The notes beneath the pieces are model-generated. The model ran no database searches. It saw only the letters and a list, made by a program, of their open reading frames with translations, and was not told the origin of the DNA. A stretch of DNA of 64,000 nucleotides from Anastatus disparis (Eukaryota; Arthropoda; Insecta; Hymenoptera; Eupelmidae): the NCBI GenBank assembly GCA_017163975.1, contig JAFFSR010000248.1, positions 2,502,001 through 2,566,000 of the forward strand, read 5' to 3'. The position numbers and the translations under genes are program-made. This document shows positions 1 through 11,280 of the stretch, piece by piece (positions within the stretch are counted from its first letter, which is position 1; each line of letters opens with the position of its first letter).

Positions 1-3000
1 AGGATCATTGCTTGTGTTATTTACATATAAACAATAGTCATGATTGCTTCTAACAAAATTTAATTTTTCAACATAGTTATTAAATGTTTCATACCATGCT
101 CGTGGACTTTCTCTAAGACCATAGAGTGCCTTTTGGAGTTTACATACTTTATTTTCTCCAGTTTCATAACCTTTTGGTTCATAAATATAAACTTCTGATT
201 TTACTATACCATTGAGAAATGCTGTCTCAACGTCCATTTGTTCTATATCTAAATTATTTACACAACAATAGCTTAACAAAATTTTTAAAGTTTGCATTTT
301 TCCTACTGGAGAGTATACATTTTCTAAATATTCTTTTTGCTGAAAGCCTTTTACTACTAATCTAGCTTTATAAGAATTATCTCCTTTCTTTTTAAATATC
401 CATTTAACATCAATTATTTTCTTATCTTTAGGTTCATCTACAATAGTCCATGTTTTATTTTTATTTAAACTATTAATTTCAGAATTCATAGCATTTTGCC
501 ATTCTTTACTTTCTGTGGAGTTTATCGCCTCCTCGAATGTATTCGGTACATTAGCGTTTACATAATTTACATATATATAATGTGTTATTGGGTTACCATA
601 TCTTTCTATAGGACTTTTCTTTCTCGTTGAGGTTCTTTCAACTTCTAAATTATCTTTTCGTTTTTTAAATCTTTTATTTATTTTGCCAGAATCATTATTT
701 ATTTTATTATTAGAATTTGAGTTTTCACTATCATAATTTTCATTATCATTTATTTCATTATCATTTTCATTTTCAGAATCAATTTTACTTTGACTATTAT
801 TATTTTCTAAATTTAATTTAATGTAATTTTCATCATTTTGTTCAGTACAAATTAATTCTGTATCTGCTTCAACTACTTTAACATGTCTGGCATTTATGAC
901 TTTATTATCAATTAAAACTCTATAACCATTATGTGTATAACCTACAAGTATACCTAATTTAGCTTTATCGTCCCATTTACTTTTTCTTAATACTTCTGGT
1001 ACCCTTACAAAAACTTTGCTTCCATATATTTTCAAATGTTTTACATCAGGTTTTGATTTTAAAAGTATTTCGTATGGAGTTTTATTTTCATGTGTGTTGG
1101 CTATTGTACGGTTTTTTAAATAAGAAACTGTTTTCATTACTTCTGGCCAATACCTTATAGGTATCTTGGCTTCTCTTACTAAACATCTGCCTATATCCAT
1201 AGCTGATCTATTAAATCTTTCCGCTACTCCATTTAATTCATGAACGTAGGGTGGACAAGGTAATAATTCAATTCCTTTATATTTAATAAATTTATAAATT
1301 TCTTGATTTAAATACTCTTTACCATTATCACATTGTAACTTTTTTACTCTTTTATTAAATTGATTTTCAACTAAATTTACGTATTCTATAAAACATCCTG
1401 CTGTTTCAGATTTACTTTTAATACAATAAACTCTACTACATTTACTATAATCGTCTATAAACGTTAAAAAATATCTTTCTCCACCATAACCAGCTGTGCT
1501 GTGTGGACCATTTAAATCTGTATGAATTAATTCTAAAGTCTCAGTAGATCTAGTTTTCTTATTTTCAAACGGTACATTAGCCATTTTACTTTGAATACAG
1601 TTTGCACATTTCATATTATTATTTTCTAATTTATCTGGTAAACCATTCAATAATTTTTCATTTACTAATTTATTTAAATATTGAAAATTTACATGGCCTA
1701 ATGCTCTGTGCCATTTTTCTTTATCTGTTAATTTTACCGTATTTGCATAAATATTTTTATCTTTATATTCATCAATAAAACTTTTCATTAAATACAAATT
1801 ATTTATTTTTCCTGCTACAGCTACTAATTCTCTATTTTTATTATAAATTTTTGCTGTTTGATTTCTCGATACAATTGTGTTATTTACAGTTATTTTAGAA
1901 AAACTTAACAAATTTCTACTTAATTCTTTTACATAATAAACGTTCTTAAGATCAACTTTCTTTTCATAATAATAAGTTTTAAAATACGTTATAATGTTAC
2001 CTATTTTAGTAGCTTTTAATATTTTTCCATCTGGCAATTTTACATTAACTGGTTCTTTTAATACAATAAATTTTTCAAAATAACTATCATTATTAACTAT
2101 ATGGTCAGTACAACCACTATCTAAAAGCCAGTTTATTTCATTTTTACTTTCATTAATTTCTGTTTCTATTACCTCATTATGGTTTACCATCGTTACCCAT
2201 GATTCTGCATTGCGGTTGTCGTTACGTTGACTAGAAGATTCTTCTCTTGGTTGACTTGTTCTGTTCTGTCCATGGCCTTGTTGTGAATACCCCCTTGAAT
2301 TTGATCGTGGAGATCCTCGTTGAAATCCGCGTTGACCATAACCTCTGTTGTAGTAGGCTCCTCTTCTTTGACTGGTATGCGTTCCTCTGCCTTGGTTATA
2401 TTGTGGTGCTCTCCAACAATCTTTCTTGTTGTGGCCTTCTTTCCCACAGTTAAAACATTGTCCTTTTGTTTTTATGCTGAAAGTGCTGACATTTCTTTTA
2501 CTTTCACTTTCAGGTCTTGTCATATTTTTCTCTTGAATTTTGGACTTTTCATATTCTACTGTCCTTTGCTCTTCTGGTATGACATCTATAAAGTCACCAA
2601 TAAAACTGTAACTGGGTGGCAGTGCTTTTATTATATATCTTATCTTTTCTGGTTCATTTAAAGTTCCACCAGCTTCTTTAAACTTATTACAGGCTTGTTC
2701 AAAATCTACAAAAAAATCTTCAACTTTGTCATAATTCTTCAATTTTACATCTTCTAATTTACTTCTACATATTATCTGTAGAGCTGTAGATTTTGTTGAG
2801 TACATGCTGTCTAGCTTTCTCATCATTTCATATGTTGTTTTACATTCTTTAATGTACTCTAATTGCTTATCTGATATTGAGCTTATCAGTATATTTTTAG
2901 CTTTTAAATCTGCTTTCTTCCAAACATCTTGACTATCTGCTTCAGTTAATACTCTTATTGCTTGCTCTTTACATTCTTTATATTCTAAAATATTCAGTAA

Positions 3001-3222
3001 TCTGAATTCCCAGCTTGAATAATTGCATCCATCAAAAATGGGAATATAAACATCATCAATTTTTACTTGCTTAGCCATTTCTCTTTCTTTTTCTAATTTT
3101 ATATTTTTATCAATTTCTTTTACTGCACTTAACACTTTTTTCAGTTCTTTGAGGAAAACTTTTCTTAAACGATTTCTTTCTTCTTTAATAAGCACTATAT
3201 TTTCAGCTTTTGTCTGTTTCAT
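1..3222 (-). CDS. Copia-type gag-pol polyprotein, 3' part beyond window edge
   Basis: The frame starts with MKQTKAENIV and reads through the left edge of the window. I checked the register at the gag knuckle, protease, integrase and RT and it is the same, so about 1,074 codons appear open. Order seen: gag of the Copia type (motif IPIFDGCNYSSWEFRL near residue 55), a CCHC zinc knuckle CFNCGKEGHNKKDC (about residue 255), an aspartic protease site WLLDSGCTDH, an integrase with a GAG-pre region (KWHRALGHVN) and core signatures FIDD, CDNGKEY and ELNGVAERFNRS, and then the start of RT (DVETAFLNG, LYGLRESPRAWY, DYCLYV). The order protease-integrase-RT is diagnostic of Ty1/Copia. The RT YVDD box and RNase H lie outside. 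The polyprotein makes virus-like particles and integrates a cDNA copy. No stop was noticed at the points checked, so the copy may be young, but not every codon was verified. Confidence 0.93.
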   Translation of the reverse strand, partial: MKQTKAENIVLIKEERNRLRKVFLKELKKVLSAVKEIDKNIKLEKEREMAKQVKIDDVYIPIFDGCNYSSWEFRLLNILEYKECKEQAIRVLTEADSQDVWKKADLKAKNILISSISDKQLEYIKECKTTYEMMRKLDSMYSTKSTALQIICRSKLEDVKLKNYDKVEDFFVDFEQACNKFKEAGGTLNEPEKIRYIIKALPPSYSFIGDFIDVIPEEQRTVEYEKSKIQEKNMTRPESESKRNVSTFSIKTKGQCFNCGKEGHNKKDCWRAPQYNQGRGTHTSQRRGAYYNRGYGQRGFQRGSPRSNSRGYSQQGHGQNRTSQPREESSSQRNDNRNAESWVTMVNHNEVIETEINESKNEINWLLDSGCTDHIVNNDSYFEKFIVLKEPVNVKLPDGKILKATKIGNIITYFKTYYYEKKVDLKNVYYVKELSRNLLSFSKITVNNTIVSRNQTAKIYNKNRELVAVAGKINNLYLMKSFIDEYKDKNIYANTVKLTDKEKWHRALGHVNFQYLNKLVNEKLLNGLPDKLENNNMKCANCIQSKMANVPFENKKTRSTETLELIHTDLNGPHSTAGYGGERYFLTFIDDYSKCSRVYCIKSKSETAGCFIEYVNLVENQFNKRVKKLQCDNGKEYLNQEIYKFIKYKGIELLPCPPYVHELNGVAERFNRSAMDIGRCLVREAKIPIRYWPEVMKTVSYLKNRTIANTHENKTPYEILLKSKPDVKHLKIYGSKVFVRVPEVLRKSKWDDKAKLGILVGYTHNGYRVLIDNKVINARHVKVVEADTELICTEQNDENYIKLNLENNNSQSKIDSENENDNEINDNENYDSENSNSNNKINNDSGKINKRFKKRKDNLEVERTSTRKKSPIERYGNPITHYIYVNYVNANVPNTFEEAINSTESKEWQNAMNSEINSLNKNKTWTIVDEPKDKKIIDVKWIFKKKGDNSYKARLVVKGFQQKEYLENVYSPVGKMQTLKILLSYCCVNNLDIEQMDVETAFLNGIVKSEVYIYEPKGYETGENKVCKLQKALYGLRESPRAWYETFNNYVEKLNFVRSNHDYCLYVNNTSNDP

Positions 3223-3825
3223 TAAATTTTCTTTTAATTATCTTATTAAATTCACTTATTAATTTCCTTAGTGAATTCACGTTTTTAATCTTTTTATTTT
3301 GTCACTTTTTTTACTTTTCTCGTACAGTCTATTTTTTCAAAATTATTATTCACTATCTTCTTCTTATTATTTATTATTTTTACCTTTTATTCACTTGTTT
3401 TCTTTATCTTTCCTTTTATCTTTCAGACACGTGCTCTGTTTTAACCTCAAAATAATTTTTTTTTTCTAACCTTACGTTATGCGACCACGTGGCTTTAATT
3501 TTTAATCCGTTAGCATCGAACGTATTTTCTGCTTAATTTTCTTCTTTTTTTCTTTTATTGACTAACAATAATTTTTCCTTTTCACTTTTCTATATATTTT
3601 TCACTTTACTTTTGCCTTTTAGTTATCTTTTTGACTTAAATAGTCTACCACGTTTTTGCTTCAATAACCACGTTTCTTCTATTTTATCAACGACGTTTTC
3701 TTGTTTTTTTTGAACCACGTTCTTTTATTTTATTTTTATCTTGACCACGTTTTCTTATTTTTTCTTTTAAACCACGTTATCTTATTATTTCTTTTTAACC
3801 ACGTTTTTGATTTGCATACCTTCAA
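3223..3825 (-). other. Copia 5' leader with repeated ACGTGG motifs
   Basis: Untranslated leader between the primer binding site and the gag start. It is T-rich on the plus strand. Read on the element's own strand it repeats ACGTGGTT or a close variant at about 3800, 3772, 3744, 3714, 3690 (AACGTCGTT), 3670, 3649 and 3486. Spacing over most of it is 20-35 bases. The first member overlaps the end of the primer binding site (AGCGTGGTT). Short reading frames on the plus strand here are T-rich noise. Confidence 0.75.
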
Positions 3826-3841
3826 CCACGCTCTGCTACCA
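3826..3841 (-). other. Primer binding site (initiator tRNA-Met type)
   Basis: On the element strand the sequence directly after the LTR is TGGTAGCAGAGCGTGG. The first 11 bases (TGG plus TAGCAGAG) are complementary to the 3' CCA end of animal initiator tRNA-Met, the usual Copia primer. It abuts the LTR without a gap, which fixes the LTR boundary. Confidence 0.82.
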
Positions 3842-4182
3842 TGTTGGGAATAGAGGTTTTGTGCTCCGGGATCGGAAAGGAAAACACCCTTTTTTAATAA
3901 TATTAAACTGGTTGATATATATTCTAATTATCTTTAAGTACAGTAATTATTAATCTAATACGTTACAAATGGCTGAGCTTTACTTTACATGTGCTATTGT
4001 AAAGAGCTTGTCTTTATCGCTACATGGCGCTCGCTAGACTCTGTTTTACAGACTGCTTGAGCTCGACTAGAGCCTCTCTTTCTCAGCTGATTTGCTGATT
4101 CATATGTATGGTCGAGTACGCATTTACCGACAGAAGGTGATACGCTTACAGATATAAGACGCAACATTTACATATTACAACA
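3842..4182 (-). repeat. Copia 5' long terminal repeat
   Basis: About 341 bases. On the element strand it runs from TGTTGTAATATG to TATTCCCAACA, giving the TG...CA ends and the TGTTG...CAACA inverted ends typical of Copia LTRs. The inner end is fixed by the primer binding site. The outer end is inferred from the TGTTG terminus; another TGTTG lies at about 4165, so the outer boundary may be 17 bases shorter. The candidate 5-bp target duplication is GAGTC (4183-4187). The partner LTR is outside the window. Confidence 0.75.
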
Positions 4183-4956
4183 GAGTCAAAAGTGATTTTA
4201 TTAGAAAAGGATGAGATAACTTACCTTATAATAAAAGAATTTTTAATAAGGAAAGCGATCGCCATATTGCACACATATGTCGTATTGCAAGGAGTTGGCG
4301 CTACAGCTTAAATTTGCGATATCTCAGGTTCTACTTACTTGAATTTGAAAAATTTGACAGATTCTTAAATTAGATCAAATTTCCTATCATTCTATATCAA
4401 AGATATAGAAATATTTTGTTCGCTTACCTATATTATTTCGTTATAAACAAACACAATTCTGAAAAATTGAAAATTTTTTCTGCTTCATATCATTCTAGCT
4501 TATTTATCAAGATTTGAAAGTAATATATAACAATTTATCATTAAAGCTGAGACTCTGACATTTTTCAAACACATGTTGAACTTCAAAAAATATCAATTAG
4601 TAGTCGAGTTATAAGGTTTTTTACCAGGGCGTTCCGCGCTAGCACTACGTCTCTATGTTTTTTTGCAATATATTTGCCATATCTCTGGTTCTAATTATCG
4701 AATCAAAACGCAACAAAGACGATTTTTTTTTTTTTTTTATTAAAGAACAAGTTTTTGCAGAGAAAATTACTGCATCCATTGTAGTTCATAAATTATAGTC
4801 ATTTAAACAATTAATTTGTTTATAACAAATTACTCGACTACTTGCGTGAAAAGCAAGTAGCAAATTTGGTTTCAGCGGCTCAAAATACATATGAATCACC
4901 TGCTTGCTTGGTGGGACCTCGAACTTCATACGAAACCCTCTGGGCGCCTAGTCTAT
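4183..4956. other. AT-rich sequence without recognisable gene
   Basis: Flank between the Copia LTR and the truncated transposon copy. Stops are frequent in all frames and I recognise no domain. A short direct duplication (CTACTTGCGTG then AAGCAAGTAGC as an inverted pair) occurs near 4840-4860. Confidence 0.5.
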
Positions 4957-4958
4957 AA

Positions 4959-5543
4959 AGTAAAAACCAAATATCAATATTTACGTCAGTATGCTATTTT
5001 GGAAATGATAAAATAGTCAGTTATGTCACCATCTCTGACGATATTAAACATGATTTGTCTCATGCCCTAATAGCTATAAATTTAATTATCGACAACTTAA
5101 AACAAAAACATATTGCGCAAGATCTTGATGAAATCATAACCATTTCCGATGGAGCTGCCAGTCTTTTTAAAAATAGATATCAATTCTATGAGCTTCAAAA
5201 CTCAAAAGTAAACAGAAAATGGCTTTTTTCTGCAACAGGTCATAGTAAAGGCGCTTGTGACGGTATTGGTGGTTTAGTTAAACATTATGCTACCACGCAT
5301 AATCGGTCCAAGAAGAGTGCAGATTTAATTAGAAACGCTGAAAATTTCGCCCTTCACGTATCAAAATATACTCTGTCGATTAACATTCTTGTTATCCGCA
5401 AGGATGAGTTAAAAGTTTTTCGACAAATAAAAAAAATGGAATGGTTAGGAAATGCAAAAGAATTTAAAGGTATTCAAGAGATTCACTGTTGGAAAAGTGA
5501 ACGAAACCAAATCTACACTGCCAAAACTTCGAGACATAAATAG
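4959..5543 (+). pseudogene. Transposase C-terminal fragment, CDGIGG family
   Basis: An open stretch of about 194 codons without its N-terminal half; no native start is present. Visible motifs in order: TISDGAASLFKNRYQF, a W-x-FSATGHSKGACDGIGG block, KHYATTHN, and a C-terminal IHCWKSERNQIYTAKT segment. The same residues occur in the minus-strand copy at 59533-60300, and comparison shows this copy keeps SDGAAS where the other has SDRAAS. The conserved acidic SDG and the His/Asp of GHxKGxCDGIGG resemble a DDE-type catalytic region, but the assignment to a named superfamily is not secure from memory. The frame ends at TAG, where the sister copy continues with W-QEVN, so this stop is probably a mutation. 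Confidence 0.7.
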
Positions 5544-5731
5544 CAGGAAGTAAATTGAAAGGTTTCAATCAAATTCGGATTTTTTTATTCACATTAGTTC
5601 TCAATTCATTAGTGTTCATTTCTTAATTGTATCGCATATTATTTGTTCATTGAAAATGACCAAATAATATATTTTAGTATTTAAAAAATCCATCTTTTTA
5701 AAATTTAAAATTTAAATTAAAAATTAAAAAT

Positions 5732-5938
5732 TTAAAATTCAAAGTAAATATATTTATTTAAAGTTTCAGCGTTTTTTTTAAACTTTAAATCGTCATAACT
5801 TTGATTCTGATTGATCAAGATATTTGATCCAGGGTTTATTTTAAAAATTATTGTTGATATTTTTGATATATTAATAAATAAAAGCATAAAAATAGTTGTA
5901 ATAACAGGTAAAGTTGGAAAAATAGTACGATGCGCCAT
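5732..5938 (-). other. Small ORF inside the inverted repeat (MAHRTIF type)
   Basis: A 68-codon frame starting MAHRTIFPTLPVITTIFMLL with one hydrophobic stretch (about residues 10-35). Near-identical frames sit in both inverted-repeat arms of the full element at 58763-58981 and 62544-62672. Between this copy and 58763 I count about five replacement and four silent changes in the shared part, which neither proves nor excludes selection. It may simply be inverted-repeat sequence that lacks stops. Confidence 0.2.
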
Positions 5939-6467
5939 GATATCAATGTTTTAAATTCGAAAATATAAAAAAAATGTTTAAAAATCTGTTAAAAAAAATA
6001 AGGCAAAATCGCATATTCTCACCTACTCTAAAAGTTAGTATTTTTCATGTATAAAATCATATAAAAATTTTAAAAAAAAATATGTAGTTTTTGAGAAAAT
6101 CGTGTTTGAAAAAATAGCTTTTTTTCGGTTTTTCGTAAATAACTCAGTGAGATCAAATCGTATTACAAAAATCGAGATTGCATTTAAAACAAGACAGAAA
6201 TTTGCACATTTTCTTTAAAAAACGCCCAAAAAGGTTAAAAATTGACGGAGCTATAGTCATTTAAAAGTAGAGGTTCATTTTCAATTTCTGAATTTTCGTT
6301 TTTACATCCAACGCTAAAATTGCTGTAGTAAAAAAAAAAATTTTTGAGCGCTCTACGAGGTAAATTTCATCTTCATATACATAATAGAAGGTATTTTTAT
6401 TACTTAGAAGAAAAAAAAAATTCGATCAGTGACGGCCTGCATGAATCTGAATGGAATTAGCTATACG

Positions 6468-7017
6468 TATTTCACATGAATATTGTATTAATTTTAGTTT
6501 AACTTTACTATAAGTCGATATTTTCAAAATGATGATTATAAATCATGCTAAATTTGATAGCTCCTGCTAAATTGAACAAATTATTAAAAATTTTCTTAAA
6601 TTTAATTTCAATTTTTTTTAACTGTGTAAACTTTTTCTAAGTTAATTAACTGACCAAGGTAGAGGTGATAATAAAACACTGTATGCAAGTCGATACAAAG
6701 TCTTTCTCTCTCGACTCCTTCTCTTCCATCATCAGGAGAAAAATACAACTTTACTTTCTCGTTGCATAATGTACTATTATAAATTGCATAGATAATATTT
6801 ACCTGAATTTTTTAGTATATATTTGTTATTTAATAGTCAATATAGACAATGATTTTTAGTTTTTCAAAACTGGTATATTTATATATAATATTACATTTTT
6901 TTAATTATAATTTTGAATTGATTCAACAACAAATACTTTTTCATCTACACACACGTAAAAACATACATTTAGAATAGCATTCATATTAATGAATCGTGAT
7001 ACGATTGTGATACGATG
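6468..7017. other. AT-rich sequence without recognisable gene
   Basis: Flank between the truncated transposon and the LINE fragment. It holds a short direct repeat of TGATACGAT next to the LINE junction. On the minus strand the segment just left of the LINE may be the lost end of the Tnp2-like pseudogene, because the LINE interrupts that gene, but I could not recognise the C-terminus with confidence. Confidence 0.4.
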
Positions 7018-7572
7018 AACGTTGATATGATTACAAAAAAGTTTAATAGAGTTTTGTATGCCCTGCGGTTTTTCCGTCGGTACACCACGGAGACTCTGCG
7101 TAAACAGCTAGCAACCGCCCTGCTGTTTCCACATCTTGACTATTGTTCGATAGTTCTGCTCGATGCTTCTCAGGAGTTGAGAAGACGAATACAGAGATTA
7201 CAAAATTCATGTGTGAGATATGTAATGGGTTTGAGAATGGGTGATCATGTCTCTCCTTATAGAACCGTGTTGGGTCGGCTGCGCACTGATTCGAGGAGAC
7301 AGTATTTTTTGGCTGTGCTTATGTACAAAATCGTGCGCATGAATACTCTGGAGCATCTAGTGAGTCTCTTCACTAGACGTATACCTAGGGTGGCTACTAG
7401 GGGAGAGACTAAAGATCTTGCGGTGCCCTTAATGCGCACTGAGACTGGAAGGAATTCCTTCCAAGTTCAAGGTGCGCATTTTTGGAACGCCCTGCCTGCT
7501 GAGATTAAACATCTTCCATCTCTCAGCAGGTTCAAAGCAGCGGTGAGAGGGTACTTGCTCGACCTAGATTAA
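7018..7572 (+). pseudogene. LINE ORF2 C-terminal fragment
   Basis: Open frame of about 184 residues equal to the end of ORF2 in the other copies. It starts at VDMITKKFNRVLYALRFFRR, passes LRKQLATALLFPHLDYCS, and ends AVRGYLLDLD. The first Met-Asn come from flanking DNA. There is no endonuclease or YADD motif here, so it cannot act alone. This region follows the RT core (thumb and C-terminal domain) in jockey and CR1-like elements. Confidence 0.85.
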
Positions 7573-8088
7573 TATTTTTTTTTTACTATATATTTATGTT
7601 AATTTATTTAATTTATTTTTGTAACGTCCTGTATATAGGTTTAAGGTGTGAGTGTATTTATTGTATGAGTGTTGGCTGAATAGTTAGTGAGTGAGAATTT
7701 TTATTTGATTTTATTTTTGACTGCGTTTCATGCTATTGCGTACGCTTGTTATTTTATTTTATTATGTATTAAATTTAATTTTTTAAAAATTTTAATACTG
7801 TGACTGATAGATATTGTAAGACTGATTTTTATTTATATGATTATTCTTATTTATATTGCGTGTATTTTATGATTACTTTGTGAAATCACTTTTATTTATT
7901 TTTGTTTGTGACTTACTTATTCAATATTATTAGGTTTAGTGACTGACTGTGATAATAATTGTGCAATATTTACATTTATACTTTTTTATAACATTTTGGC
8001 AATATTTATTGTTTTTGTATTTACAAATTGTATTACACGTTTTTGTACTCTTATACAAAATAAAATAGTATCTATTTATCTATCTATA
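7018..8088 (+). mobile_element. Jockey-like LINE, 5'-truncated 3' fragment (copy 1)
   Basis: About 1.07 kb: the last 184 codons of the RT-bearing ORF, a ~490-base AT-rich 3' UTR and a tail of TATC/TCTA repeats. The 3' UTR matches copies 2 and 3, for example a shared GCTATTGCGTACGCTTG. Deep 5' truncation is the normal outcome of target-primed reverse transcription. The tail abuts coding sequence of the Tnp2-like relic, so this LINE arrived after that transposon. Confidence 0.88.
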
Positions 8089-10476
8089 ATCGCAAATTCT
8101 CAGTTTCCTTACATAATTAATTGAGGGAACAAAATCACCTGTTATGTCACATCTAAAAATATTTTTTATTAAGCATTCTGCTACAATAGCATAATTTTTG
8201 CATTCCATGTCACAATTTTCACATGGCAGCATGCACGGACATACACACAATTTTACAAAGGTTTGAACAATACCTACGACAATGCAATCATTCTGTACAA
8301 ACTTTAAACACAAAGAAATAGTTTTTTTCTCCATGGCGTAAGTATTTGATTCACAATATATACAATTTTTTAAAAGTCTTGAAAAAACATGACATTTTGT
8401 CTTATTTATAATTAAATTCTTAAATTCAAAAACATTATATACATAATTAGCAATTACATTACTAAGCACGCCTACCGCAAAAGTATCGTCTCCAATTTTT
8501 TTCATTTTACGTCTGAGCGTACCAGACTTTTTAATATTTTTACAAAAATCGGAAACGAAACTATTATTTGCAATCAACTTATCTTTACCTTCGTTTAAAG
8601 ATAAAAACATATTGACTGCTGAATATATTTGCAATTCTGGGTTCTTCGATCCATGAACATAATTTTTTAGTATTCCGTTAAAATTTTCAAACGGAAAACA
8701 TGACATTACATGTAACGGGCCAAATTTTTTCATATCATTTGACAAATGCAGCAATAAATGGACATTACAAGTTATGTATTTTTGTCCATATAGATACTCA
8801 AATCTAGAAACATATTCTGTCAAAAGACGATTTGCACATTCGATCTCGACTTCACTTATACTATATGAATCAAGTAAAGTAATTCCATATACTAATAAAA
8901 CATGATGATCGAAAAAACGTTATTTCATGAAACCCTCCAAAATTGGCAAGTTGTAAATCAATAAAAATGTTTGCATTTCTGAAGCTCTCCACTAGGAATA
9001 GTCTGTCACTTTTCGAGGTAATCGATTAGTATCTGTTGGAGGGGTAATACATTGGATTTTTTCATCAATAATATTAATGAAAGGTAATAATGACGCAGAA
9101 TGACTACGATGTTCAATATCGAATCAAAAACACATTAATCTTTTCATTATGCCTTGATAAACACAATTAGGCCTAAACATAATGCATGATGTCAATTGCT
9201 GTAGAATTAATATGATCGTGAACTATGAGTCTTAAAACTGTCGGCCCCTTAACATCATGATCTGGTTTTTTCTCTTCTAATGCTTGCGCAGCATATAATC
9301 TTATCGTCTCTGTAGTTCTTAAAATAAAATTTGTAATAAACGGATATGTTTGGACATTATCGACTCTATTTGTTTCTATTTCATAAGTTGGGCATCCATA
9401 TTTTCGATTATATTGTTGAATGTTTTAAAAAAGTGCTTTTGCGGATAAGTCACATGTGCCAGTCACGGTCATAGCTCGAACTTTCGTAGGATTTATTTCA
9501 TCGGGTAATTTAAAATTTATTCCTCTAAATAATTTATCAAGTTGATTTTGGAAAGTTGATAAAAATAAATTTATAGACGGTTTTTTGGGACCAAACCTTA
9601 AACCCGCTATAATATTATACTCTTTTTTTATACGCAACTTATATGGAAGTTCATTCACCATTAAATATAAAGGCCAAATACTAACTTTGGAAGATTTAAA
9701 TATTGGAAACCCATCGGAATTCCAGGTAAAAGTAATATTGTTTCTGTTGTTTTTAAAATCATTTGGTATAAATTGATATATTTCCCCATCATAAATATCT
9801 TCATAATTATTTGGTCCTTTTTTTACTCTTGTAAAACGATAATTTAAATTTTGTTTGAAGTCAGGGAGTTTGAACATCGACGACCATTGGTCATCAATTG
9901 GGATTTCTATAAAATAGCTAATTTTCTCATCTTGATTGCATAATCCATTATAACATATATTTTCTTCGACTTTTGATGAACAAGAATTACAATGAAAATG
10001 TTTTATTAAGGGAACATTACCAATTGCACAAAAAAACTTCTTGAATTTGTACAAAGAATTGATGCAATTGTTAGGTTTTATACAATGCAATTCTATTAGA
10101 GACAAGATAACTGCCAACTGCACACCAGTGAAGTTCAATCTATTAGATGATATAAATATTGCAAATAAACTTTCTGCCACAGTTAACGGAGCTACTGGGT
10201 ATAGTGGCTCATTAGCATCATCCATAGGAATGTCGTTATCTGAATCAGTGATCCATCATCTGACGAATTATCGAAATCTGATATATCAGAATCAGTATTG
10301 TTTTCATTTTTACTATCAGTGGAACTGTCAATAGAATTGATGTTCTCAATTTTACTTTCTTCATCAGAATTTCTCTGATTATCATAATTGTTATTTTCTT
10401 CATTATTAATTTCAAATTTAGTACTTGACAAATAGTTTTCTTCTCTATTATCCAAATCAAATCTTGTATTATTCAT
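8089..10476 (-). pseudogene. Tnp2-like (CACTA/EnSpm) transposase relic
   Basis: A decayed gene read in pieces. N-terminal acidic, Asn/Asp-rich segment (MNNTRFDLDNREENYLSS), then after a frameshift near 10240 the conserved region VAPLTVAESLFAI ... TFTWNSDGFPIFKSSKVSIW ... MVNELPY ... FGPKKPSINLFL ... GTCDLSAKALF. A TAA at 9425-9427 interrupts it; the same frame resumes QQYNRKYGCPTYE ... VKGPTVLRL ... STAIDIMH. Another frame carries CVYQGIMKRL, ITPPTD, RLPRKV, WRASEMQTFLLIYNLPIL. The last piece (8823 down) has YITCNVHLLLHLSNDMK, FGPLHVMSCFPFENFNG, the DUF4218-like part of Tnp2 proteins. At least five lesions. Its 3' end is cut by LINE copy 1, whose tail supplies the final stop. Tnp2-type transposases move CACTA elements; terminal repeats were not found here. 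Confidence 0.82.
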
Positions 10477-11280
10477 GTCTAAAATAATAATTTCATTAAA
10501 ATTTAAGACTACTATAAAATTAATTTTAACACTAATCGGTCACTATATATACAAAAAATAATTAAAAAAAAAAATTCAAAAATAGATTTTTTCTGAAAAA
10601 AAGTCAGTGTTTTGTATAAAAGACAAATATTATATTAAAAAAAAATAATAAACTAATTAAAAACTTAATCTTTCGAATAAATAATTTTTAATAAAAAAAT
10701 GCATTATTCAATGCCGTAGGTACAACAAGCACATAAATATGCTTGATGTTCATCGCACATATATTTATAAATGTGTTATAGATGAGTTTTTAGGACAGTA
10801 CCGTTGCCTTTATATGGGAGAATAATGATTTCTTTAGTAAATGCGGTTTTTTGGCTTTTTTGGTTTTTTTGGCTTTTCTTGCTCGGATAACTTATTGATA
10901 TCGGCGGCATCATACTTTTGGAGGTTGGTGTTGGACGATAATCTCGGTGATGGTCTAAATAAGCCAAAGTTCAAATTTTATAAAGTAAATTGAGTTTACT
11001 GAACAATGAAATTAACTTTAATAAAAGAAGTGTAATAAAAGAATTAAACTTTAATTAATAATAAAGAGACAAAAAGAATTCATAATTGAATTAAAATAAT
11101 AATTAAAATAAGCAAGCTTAATAATTACAGAGATAAATGACGTGGTAGATTACAGGATTGAATGAGCGGAACTGATAAATGAGTATGAGTCGAGCAACTT
11201 ATATTTTTAACAATAAATATTCTTTGCATTTATTGAATGGAACTTAAATGCTAATACAAACTTAAATCAATGCTCCTGGA

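Larger units (their letters stand above)
4957..6467 (+). mobile_element. 5'-truncated copy of the long-inverted-repeat transposon
   Basis: Homologous to the complete element at 58237-63870. It begins abruptly inside the transposase gene (homology starts at GTAAAAACC) and ends at the terminal inverted repeat with CTGCATGAATCTGAATGG then AATTAGC. The other terminus is missing. It keeps the empty versions of two sites that are occupied in the full element: TTTAA near 5784 (unfilled here, filled at 58917) and TCA near 6148 (unfilled here, filled at 62883). That makes it a useful reference for reconstructing insertion history. Confidence 0.85.

Noticed and set aside
2193..3455. Short frames overlapping the Copia gag region in other phases
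   Set aside because: Shadows of the minus-strand gag-pol frame, which shows real zinc knuckle and protease motifs.
10533..10616. CACTA/CACTG words as a terminal repeat of the Tnp2-like element
   Set aside because: Several equally good short matches, no partner at the other side, and the left part of the element is lost behind LINE copy 1.
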